Shown here piece by piece: positions 1 to 4,545 of a stretch of 6,885 nucleotides of DNA. Within the stretch, counting starts at the first letter, position 1. Every line of letters begins with the position of its first letter. The position numbers and the translations under genes are program-made. This DNA is from Nitriliruptoraceae bacterium (GTDB lineage: Bacteria > Actinomycetota > Nitriliruptoria > Nitriliruptorales > Nitriliruptoraceae). The stretch is from positions 1 through 6,885 of the forward strand of contig SKTG01000055.1 of assembly GCA_007118045.1 (NCBI GenBank), in the 5' to 3' direction. Under the pieces are notes generated by a model. The model made no database searches. It saw only the letters and a list, made by a program, of their open reading frames with translations, and was not told the origin of the DNA.

Positions 1-869
1 CCGTGGATGACGAGTGTGGGTGCCGTGATCGTGCCCAGCAGCGGGTATCGGGAGCGGGTCACGGCGACAGCAGCCTGGTGCTGCCGCATTGCGCGGAGGT
101 TGAGTCCGTTCCGCTCGCGCAGGTCGTACAGGACGATCTTGGTCCACTCCTCGATGTCGATCGGTTCGTCTCCGCCTTGCGCGATCAGCCCGGCGAGGAG
201 CTCCTTCACGAGGTTCGTTTCCCCGCCGAGGAGGCGGTACCGCAGCAGTGGGAGCGCCGCGATCGCGGACTGGATCAGCGGCCAGGTCCGTGGTCCGGGC
301 AGAGCTGGGTCGGTCGGGTCCGCCGATGTCGACATGAGGGTGAGGGAGCGGACCCGCGCGGGGTGTCCGATCGCGATCTCTTGGGCGACGAACCCTCCGA
401 GGGAGAGCCCGATGAGGTGAGCGCGGTGTTCGATGCGGAGCTCGTCGAGGACGGCGATCGCATCGTTCGCCATGTCGATCAGCGAGTACGCGTGGTCTCG
501 GCTCCAGTCTGTCATCCAACTCGACGCGCCGGTGCCCCGCTGGTCGTACCTGATCACGCGGTAGCCCGCTGCCGCCAAGGCGCGTAGGAACGCCGGCGGC
601 CAGTACAGCGAGCTCGCACCGAGGGCGATGTTGAGCAGGATGACGCCCTTCTCCGCACCGACGGGCGGGAGGGACTCGTACCAGATCCGAGCATCCTCGG
701 ACTGGGCGTACCCCGGTTCGCCGGTGACGACTCCCGTCACGGGGCCGGCGCGGATGCGGGCGATCGTCCGCTCGGCGTCGGCCGGGAGACGGGGCCCTCG
801 CCGTGCCAGAAGCGCCGTGAGCCCGGCGAGCCCCAACGCCGCCGAGGCCAACACCGTCCACTTCCTCAT
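1..869 (-). CDS. alpha/beta hydrolase, membrane-anchored, C-terminus cut by window edge
   Basis: The minus-strand frame starts at ATG 869-867 and runs open to the window edge, giving 289 complete residues. Residues 1-22 form a short basic start (MRKW) and a hydrophobic Ala/Leu stretch followed by ARRGP, which looks like an uncleaved membrane anchor. The core shows alpha/beta-hydrolase hallmarks in order: strand and oxyanion region ILLNIALGASSLYWP (about 77-91), YDQRGTGAS (108-116), and the nucleophile elbow GLSLGG with Ser156. The last visible residues, APTLVIHG, are the strand that normally precedes the catalytic Asp, so the acid and His lie outside the window. Similar proteins are esterases or lipases of the RdmC/pimeloyl-ester type; the substrate cannot be named. 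The classical His-Gly of the oxyanion loop is replaced by Ile-Ala before Leu-Gly-Ala-Ser. No strong ribosome binding site is visible. The gene is divergent from the toxin-like cassette, with about 400 bp between them. Long plus-strand frames here are shadows. Confidence 0.88.
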   Translation of the reverse strand, partial: MRKWTVLASAALGLAGLTALLARRGPRLPADAERTIARIRAGPVTGVVTGEPGYAQSEDARIWYESLPPVGAEKGVILLNIALGASSLYWPPAFLRALAAAGYRVIRYDQRGTGASSWMTDWSRDHAYSLIDMANDAIAVLDELRIEHRAHLIGLSLGGFVAQEIAIGHPARVRSLTLMSTSADPTDPALPGPRTWPLIQSAIAALPLLRYRLLGGETNLVKELLAGLIAQGGDEPIDIEEWTKIVLYDLRERNGLNLRAMRQHQAAVAVTRSRYPLLGTITAPTLVIH

Positions 870-1218
870 CGAACGACTCTACGCGGTCATTCCCCACGAC
901 CCCGAGATGACCACCGCATCCACTTCACGGTGACACGATCGGGTGGTTCGGACAGGCACCTCTACGCTGACGCGCCAACCGCGCTGGACACCGACTTCCA
1001 TGAGCACCTCGACGCGCTCAAATACAGCGGACCCGGTGGCGAAGGCAACGCATGACCGTGATTGCGGGCGAGGGGCTGTCGGAGCCCAAGCGCGCGTAAC
1101 CGGTCGCACGGGCGCCCGTCCCGTGGGGGCCACGGCCTATCGACAAGCAGGGAGAACCCCGGGGCAGCCTGCCTTTCACACCCTGCGGAGGGGGTCCTTG
1201 ACGCCACGAGCTGACGAG
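870..1218. other. intergenic region without a convincing gene
   Basis: This roughly 350-bp stretch separates the divergent hydrolase and toxin-like genes. It contains no tRNA or rRNA that I can recognise and no long frame with convincing composition. The only coding-like signals are two tiny overlapping plus-strand ORFs (930-1055 and 1052-1099, listed separately). The hydrolase promoter should lie here but no clear -35/-10 pair stands out. Confidence 0.5.
930..1055 (+). other. possible 41-aa ORF or remnant of a larger gene
   Basis: A GTG at 930 opens a 41-codon frame ending in TGA 1053-1055, with a peptide containing HLYADAPTALDTDFHEHLDA and ending GGEGNA. The acidic, helical look and G/C third positions resemble the C-terminal tail of a real protein. 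HLYAD is faintly like the last helix of tyrosine recombinases (GHLF-D), but the YGH catalytic context is missing. A second 15-codon ORF (1052-1099, MTVIAGEGLSEPKRA) overlaps its stop as ATGA. No ribosome binding site is seen for either. This may be non-coding, a remnant, or a very small gene pair; I do not assign a function. Confidence 0.2.
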
Positions 1219-1260
1219 GGCAAGTTAGCTTGCCATAGCCCCTCCAGCAAAGTAACTTGC
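1219..1260 (+). promoter_or_regulatory. twin palindromic operator over a putative promoter of the TA-like cassette
   Basis: Two related sites lie just before the toxin-like gene. Site 1 (1220-1233) reads GCAAGTTAGCTTGC, with a 6-bp stem GGCAAG/CTTGCC at 1219-1234. Site 2 (1247-1260) is, on the minus strand, GCAAGTTACTTTGC, so the two share GCAAGTTA--TTGC in opposite orientation. Their centres are 27 bp apart. A plausible promoter is embedded in the pair: TTGCCA (1230-1235) as -35, a 17-bp spacer, and TAACTT (1253-1258) as -10. Site 1 therefore touches the -35 and site 2 covers the -10, the geometry expected for autorepression. The sequence is directly visible; the binding protein (perhaps the helix-turn-helix product downstream) is an inference. 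Confidence 0.5.
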
Positions 1261-1279
1261 AGTGGACGCCGAGCCCCCG

Positions 1280-1495
1280 ATGGTGCTGCACAGCGCAGCC
1301 AGGCACGGCGTCGCCGAAGAAGATGCGCTGCACGCCTGGGCTTTCGCGATCGACGCCTACCACGTGAGTGAAGGCATGGTCATGGACATCGGCCCCGACC
1401 GGGCGGGCAACCTGCTGGAGATTGGCGTCGTGGACTGGCACGAGGAGCTCGCGATCGTTCACGCCATGGGCGCCCGCGCGAAGTTCCTGAGGTGA
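1280..1495 (+). CDS. small BrnT-like putative toxin
   Basis: This 71-residue protein carries HSAARHGV at residues 4-11, GPDRAGNLLE at 38-47, and a C-terminal IVHAMGARAKFL (59-70). This resembles the short BrnT/RelE-fold ribonuclease-like proteins, where a KHGV-like segment is followed by a G-R/L-L-V strand and a C-terminal strand with conserved Arg. Such proteins would cut RNA in the cytoplasm and be neutralised by the partner gene. I chose ATG 1280 because it sits just before the conserved HSA motif and about 15 nt after the predicted transcription start. An in-frame GTG at 1262 would add six residues but would lie upstream of that start. Neither has a strong ribosome binding site. The stop is only 4 nt before the next ATG, so the two genes form one operon. 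Family resemblance is from memory; toxicity is inferred. Confidence 0.62.
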   Translation: MVLHSAARHGVAEEDALHAWAFAIDAYHVSEGMVMDIGPDRAGNLLEIGVVDWHEELAIVHAMGARAKFLR

Positions 1496-1499
1496 TGTG

Positions 1500-1769
1500 A
1501 TGCCGCGATCGATCGATGACCTGATCGCACAGGCTGACGAGCTCGCCAATGAGTTCGAGCGCTATGAGCCGCGTGAGGACGACCGAGGCGAACCGACCCT
1601 GATGGCGCTTCGGCGTGCCGCCTACCGCCGTGCGCTCATCGAGCGTGACGTCATCGCGATGGTCCGGCAGGCGCGGGAGGCGGGGGCTTCGTGGACCAAG
1701 ATCGGCAAACAGCTTGGCACCAGTGGGGAAGCCGCCCGGCAGCGCTACGGCGACAAGGTCGACGCCTGA
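1500..1769 (+). CDS. helix-turn-helix protein, putative antitoxin/autoregulator
   Basis: This 89-residue protein is acidic in its N-terminal third (IDDLIAQADELANEFERYEP, about 5-24), then has a basic helical linker. It ends with a helix-turn-helix around residues 52-84: VRQAREAGASWTKIGKQLG followed by TSGEAARQRYG. The SW--IG--LG-S--AA-QR pattern is common in small actinobacterial DNA-binding partners of toxin-like genes. ATG 1500 is preferred: GAGGTGAT at 1489-1496 is a perfect Shine-Dalgarno match overlapping the end of the upstream gene, which implies coupled translation. A GTG at 1497 is the only alternative start. The likely role is to bind the toxin-like product and repress the operon through the twin palindromes at 1219-1260. 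This HTH differs from BrnA, the usual ribbon-helix-helix partner of BrnT. Coding is near certain; the antitoxin role is inferred from position and size. Confidence 0.72.
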   Translation: MPRSIDDLIAQADELANEFERYEPREDDRGEPTLMALRRAAYRRALIERDVIAMVRQAREAGASWTKIGKQLGTSGEAARQRYGDKVDA

Positions 1770-1811
1770 CCACCGGCATCCCCATGAGTCCCAGACGGAC
1801 TGAACTAACGT

Positions 1812-2184
1812 GTGCTGCTACGCCACCCCCGTTCGGAAGCCGTGATTCTGCGCGCAGCCCGTGCGGCCGCTGTCGCCCATAACGACACGGCTGCAGGCTC
1901 AACGGGTGCCGGCATCGTCGACGCTTCCAGGAGGCTGCCGCCATCATCTCGGAGCATCTTCGGGACGAGGCCGAACAGGCCGAGATCCGACTGCGCAACC
2001 CCGACGACGCGGACCGGTCCGAGACCATCGGCGCCGCCGAGCTCCGGGATCATGCACGACGACAGCGGGGGACGGGCGTGTTGCCCTCGACGAGCGTGTT
2101 CGTCAGTATCGGGGTGACGGGGATCGGCGGGCGCGGACCGCGGCAGCAAGCGCGCCCCACTCGTGGAGGTCCGCTGATGAGTGA
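1812..2184 (+). pseudogene. coding-like hypothetical gene with two apparent frameshifts
   Basis: No single frame is convincing here, but three consecutive pieces in three frames are. From GTG 1812 the first piece encodes VLLRHPRSEAVILRAARAAA and continues to GIVDA near 1925. The second, 1925 to about 2068, has FQEAAAIISEHLRDEAEQAE and DRSETIGAAELRDHARRQRG. The third, to TGA 2182-2184, has ALDERVRQYRGDGDRRARTA. Each step fits loss of one base: TTT to TT at 1925-1926 and a sixth G lost from the G-run at 2067-2071. Repair gives one helical, highly charged protein of about 125 residues whose stop overlaps the ATG of the next gene at 2177. I do not recognise the family. The start is uncertain because no ribosome binding site precedes GTG 1812. 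It may be a real gene with sequencing errors, a decayed gene, or, less likely, chance. Confidence 0.4.
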
Positions 2185-3052
2185 CGTTACGGTGATCGGG
2201 TCCGGAGCGATGGGCAGCGCCCTGGTCGAGGTGCTCGCTGCCTCCGGCGCCGAGGTGATGGTGTGGAACCGGACCGGAACCAAGGCCGAAGCGTTGTCGG
2301 GTCCGAGGGTCCGTGTGGCGCGGTCGGTGGCCGACGCACTGACCTCGAGCCCTCTCACGATCGTTTCGGTGTCGGACCACGAGGTGGCGAAGACGCTCGT
2401 GGAGGCGGCGGGCGTGGGTCTAGGAGGCAGGGCGGTCGCGTCGACCTCCCCCGTGGATCCGGACCAGGCGAAGTCCCTGAACACCGTCGTCACCGCAGCG
2501 GGAGGCCACTACCTGGACCTGGCCATCCCGAGGTCCGACGGCCAGGTCCGCGCTGGAGCCGGTGTCTTCCTGGTCTCGGGGGATCGTGCCGCCTACGACG
2601 CGAACCGTGAACTCTTCGACCGGGTCGGGGCGGCCACCTACGTTGATGCCGCACCCGGGGCGGCCTACGTCGGCGGGCTGGCGGTCGTGCTTGCCTACCT
2701 GCCGATGGCGGTCGGCCTACTCCAGGGGCTGCACATCTGCAGGCAGCACGACGTCCCACTCGAGTGGTTCGAGCCGACCGCCCTCGATTTCTACTCCTTC
2801 CAGATCCGGTCGCTGCTCGACCAGGTCACCGGAAGGATCGATCCGTCTGCAGGGGACGAGGGATCCGTCGACGCCATGGCCGAGTGGGCGGCGGAGCTTG
2901 CCGTGTCCCTCCGAGCGATGGGGCTCGATGCCGGGATGTTCGACGCTCTGCGGCGGTTGTTCGCGGCCGCGTCCCATGCCGGTCACGGTGGCGCCGACTG
3001 GACGTCCATCGCCGAGATTCAGCTCCTCGACGTCACGCCATCGCGCCAGTAG
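2177..3052 (+). CDS. NAD(P)-dependent oxidoreductase, imine reductase/beta-hydroxyacid dehydrogenase-like
   Basis: This 291-residue cytoplasmic enzyme begins with a Rossmann fold. VIGSGAMGSA contains the dinucleotide motif G-x-G-x-x-G at residues 8-13, and VWNRTGTKAEAL (29-40) supplies Asn31-Arg32-Thr33 and Lys36, typical of NADPH preference. LTIVSVSDHEV (60-70) is the following strand. The helical C-terminal half (about 160-290) resembles imine reductases and reductive aminases rather than 6-phosphogluconate dehydrogenase. In the helix start GAAYVGGLA (161-169), by-eye alignment puts Gly where many imine reductases have Asp or Tyr and where hydroxyisobutyrate dehydrogenases have Lys, so the substrate is open. 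The start is ATG 2177 because GGAGGT at 2165-2170 sits 6 nt before it. The frame stays open upstream to 1883, but no better start lies there. The gene slightly overlaps the broken frame before it, suggesting former co-transcription. Confidence 0.88.
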   Translation: MSDVTVIGSGAMGSALVEVLAASGAEVMVWNRTGTKAEALSGPRVRVARSVADALTSSPLTIVSVSDHEVAKTLVEAAGVGLGGRAVASTSPVDPDQAKSLNTVVTAAGGHYLDLAIPRSDGQVRAGAGVFLVSGDRAAYDANRELFDRVGAATYVDAAPGAAYVGGLAVVLAYLPMAVGLLQGLHICRQHDVPLEWFEPTALDFYSFQIRSLLDQVTGRIDPSAGDEGSVDAMAEWAAELAVSLRAMGLDAGMFDALRRLFAAASHAGHGGADWTSIAEIQLLDVTPSRQ

Positions 3053-3209
3053 CCCAGCAAAGCGGCCTGGCTGCCGGCGAGATCGACGTCGCGGAGCAAC
3101 CGACGCGTCGTGACCCCGCGGCTCGCCGGCGATCCAGCCGTAGAAACGCCGGTTGCAGCTACATCACCGCCCGCGCTCAGGTAGTGGTTGCAACGCCACG
3201 GCTCGCTGA
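3053..3209. other. left flank of the IS30 element, possible 5' part of an interrupted gene
   Basis: This stretch follows the oxidoreductase stop. It holds an inverted repeat (3073-3081 with 3122-3130) and short palindromes at 3084-3091 and 3101-3110. In the plus frame with codons starting at 3184, it reads ...ITARAQVVVATPRLA into the IS boundary. That frame continues smoothly on the other side of the element when the GA duplication is counted once. GTG 3184 is one possible start, but there is no good ribosome binding site, so the 5' end of the interrupted gene is unclear. Confidence 0.3.
3073..3130. repeat. 9-bp perfect inverted repeat with 40-bp spacer
   Basis: GCCGGCGAG (3073-3081) and CTCGCCGGC (3122-3130) are exact reverse complements. 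The spacer contains two self-complementary words, CGACGTCG (3084-3091) and CGACGCGTCG (3101-3110). The arms are too far apart for a typical intrinsic terminator and no T-run follows. In GC-rich DNA such repeats can arise by chance, so I attach no function. Confidence 0.35.
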
Positions 3210-3232
3210 ACGACCAGAGTGTCGTTCTCGCG
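3210..3232 (+). repeat. candidate left terminal inverted repeat of the IS30 element
   Basis: This is the outer left end, matching the right end at 4284-4306 in the blocks ACGACC, AGT, TCGT and CGCG. It also overlaps a self-palindrome, GAACGAC-CAGAGT-GTCGTTC at 3208-3227, which could form a hairpin and may be part of the transposase binding site or limit read-in transcription. Confidence 0.5.
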
Positions 3233-3247
3233 CCGGAGGTGGTGCAG

Positions 3248-4242
3248 GTGCCAGGAGCACGGTTGACGGTCGACGAGTGCGAGGAGATCGCGCTGGGTGT
3301 GGCCACAGGATGCAGTTTCGCGGACATCGCACGACAGCTCGATCGGCCCACGTCGACGGTCGCTCGTGAGGTGGAGCGCAACGGAGGTCGGAGGTGCTAC
3401 CGGGCCAGCCGGGCGCAGCGTCGCGCCGACACCGAGGCCCGTCGACCCAGGGTGCGCCGCCTGGTGGCGGACCGGCGGCTGGCGGCTGAGGTCGCCAAAC
3501 GGCTGAAGAAGAGACACTCGCCGGAGCAGATCGCCAACCGTCTACGCCTCGAGCATCCCGATGAGCCACACTGGTGGGTGTCCCATGAGACGATCTACCA
3601 GGCGCTCTACCTCCAGGGCGGTGGAGGCTTGCGAGCCGAGCTCACCGAGGCGCTACGCACCGGGCGTGCCCGCCGCCGGCGCAAGGGCCCGAACCCCGGC
3701 AGAGGCACGCGTGGGCGCATCACCGACGCGGTGGCGATCTCCGAGCGGCCGCCCGAAGCTGACGATCGGGCAGTGCCTGGCCACTGGGAGGACGACCTCG
3801 TCCTGGGGCCAGCCGGCAAGTCCCAGGTCGCCACGATCGTGGAGCGAACCACCCGGTTCACGCTGTTGGTGCGTCTGCCCGACGACCGCAAGGCCATCAC
3901 GGTCCGCGACGCCGTGGCGGCCAAGATCGTCGAGCTTCCCGAGCAGCTGCGCCGGTTCTTGACCTGGGATCAGGCAAGGAGATGGCCGAGCACCTGGCCT
4001 TCACCGTGGCCATCGACCTCGACGTCTACTTCGCCGATCCGCACTCACCCTGGCAGCGCGGCACCAACGAGAACACCAACGGCCTGCTGCGCCAGTACCT
4101 GCCCCGCAGCCTCGACTTCGCCACCGTCACCGACCGGCAGCTCAACGCCATCGCCGCCGAGCTCAACGAACGTCCTCGCCAAACACTGGGCTGGATGACA
4201 CCATCCGAGAAGTTCAGCGAGCTCGTAGCAAGGGCCGCCTGA
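3248..4242 (+). pseudogene. IS30-family transposase, split by a single-base deletion
   Basis: The first frame, from GTG 3248, encodes an N-terminal HTH (CSFADIARQLDRPTSTVARE, about 22-41), the SPEQIANRLR and VSHETIYQALY motifs, and the catalytic-core start GHWEDDL (Asp183) to LTWDQ (Asp241). It then runs into junk and ends at 4198. The second frame (seen from ATG 3982 to TGA 4240-4242) supplies MAEHLAF, DPHSPWQRG, NENTNGLLRQYLP (Glu275) and RPRQTLGWMTP. Restoring one G at 3973-3974 (CAGGCAAGG to CAGGGCAAGG) joins them as LTWDQGKEMAEH, gives 331 residues, and places exactly 33 residues between Asp241 and Glu275, the IS30 DD(33)E spacing. GTG 3248 is preferred because GGAGG at 3235-3239 lies 8 nt upstream; a TTG at 3188 lies outside the element. 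As written the gene cannot make active enzyme unless ribosomes shift, and no classic slippery heptamer is seen. Confidence 0.9.
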
Positions 4243-4283
4243 GTGCGGGCCGTGATTCGGGCGAGGACTCCCACTGGCCGTCG

Positions 4284-4306
4284 CGCGCATGACGAACTGC
4301 GGTCGT
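4284..4306 (-). repeat. candidate right terminal inverted repeat of the IS30 element
   Basis: Read on the minus strand from 4306 inward, this begins ACGACCGCAGTTCGTCATGCGCG and pairs with the left end at 3210-3232. It lies 41 bp after the transposase stop, a normal distance for this family. Confidence 0.5.
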
Positions 4307-4545
4307 GAGGACTTCGCCATCGCGGTCCTTCGGGCCAAGGTCCGCACGGCCCGATCCATTGGGACTCCGCTGATGACACTGTCGGTGAGCGGCGACACGG
4401 AGGGCCCCGTGGCGTCGTTGATCTCGGCGGGACACTCGGTCGTTCCCTGTCGAACTCGGGCTGGCTTGGAAGCGGAGCTGTGTCGGTCGACACCGCCGTC
4501 TCGTGGCCCAGCAGAAGGGGTCTGGGACTGCCCGAAACCGCGATG
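4307..4545 (+). pseudogene. right flank of the IS30 element, probable remainder of an interrupted gene
   Basis: From the element's right border the frame reads EDFAIAVLRAKVRTARS, then GTPLMTLSVSGDTEGPVASL and ISAGHSVVPCR, with mostly G/C third positions. Joined to the left flank (gct ga + g gac) it reads RLAEDFAIAVLRAK without a break. After about 4450 the composition becomes less convincing, and other frames look equally coding-like, so the 3' end of the gene is not defined. I do not recognise the family. The stretch is convergent with the GH39 gene, which ends at 4546, and no clear terminator is visible between them. Confidence 0.35.

Larger units (their letters stand above)
3210..4306 (+). 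mobile_element. IS30-family insertion sequence, about 1.1 kb, frameshifted
   Basis: The element consists of one transposase gene between candidate terminal inverted repeats. Left end 3210-3232 starts ACGACCAGAGTGTCGT, and the reverse complement of right end 4284-4306 starts ACGACCGCAGTTCGT. They share ACGACC, then AGT, TCGT and CGCG, with one single-base gap. The length of about 1,097 bp fits the family. Just outside, GA occurs at both 3208-3209 and 4307-4308, consistent with the 2-3 bp target duplication of IS30 elements, though a 2-bp match is weak evidence alone. Extra support is that precise removal of element plus one GA joins two coding-like frames. The ends were set by eye and may be off by a few bases. 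Confidence 0.6.

Noticed and set aside
3..587. Long plus-strand frames at 3-587 and 7-420
   Set aside because: They are antisense to the alpha/beta hydrolase, which shows clear family motifs on the minus strand; the plus-strand peptides are Arg/Pro-rich with no recognisable domain.
962..1549. 195-aa minus-strand frame across the toxin-like gene
   Set aside because: It is a shadow. It crosses the operator region and both plus-strand genes, and the plus-strand products have conserved motifs and a perfect Shine-Dalgarno.
1805..2493. Minus-strand frames of 191 and 147 aa over the 5' part of the oxidoreductase
   Set aside because: They oppose the unmistakable Rossmann motif on the plus strand and show only compositionally biased sequence.
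3188..3247. TTG 3188 as transposase start
   Set aside because: It lies upstream of the proposed left IS end and its extra N-terminal residues do not resemble the family; GTG 3248 has a GGAGG at good spacing.
4404..4425. CCGTGGCGT at about 4409 as a match to the reverse complement of the sequence near 3185-3200 (alternative IS ends)
   Set aside because: Only nine bases match and the alternative right end is about 100 bp further out; the 3210/4306 pair has more matching blocks and a better size.
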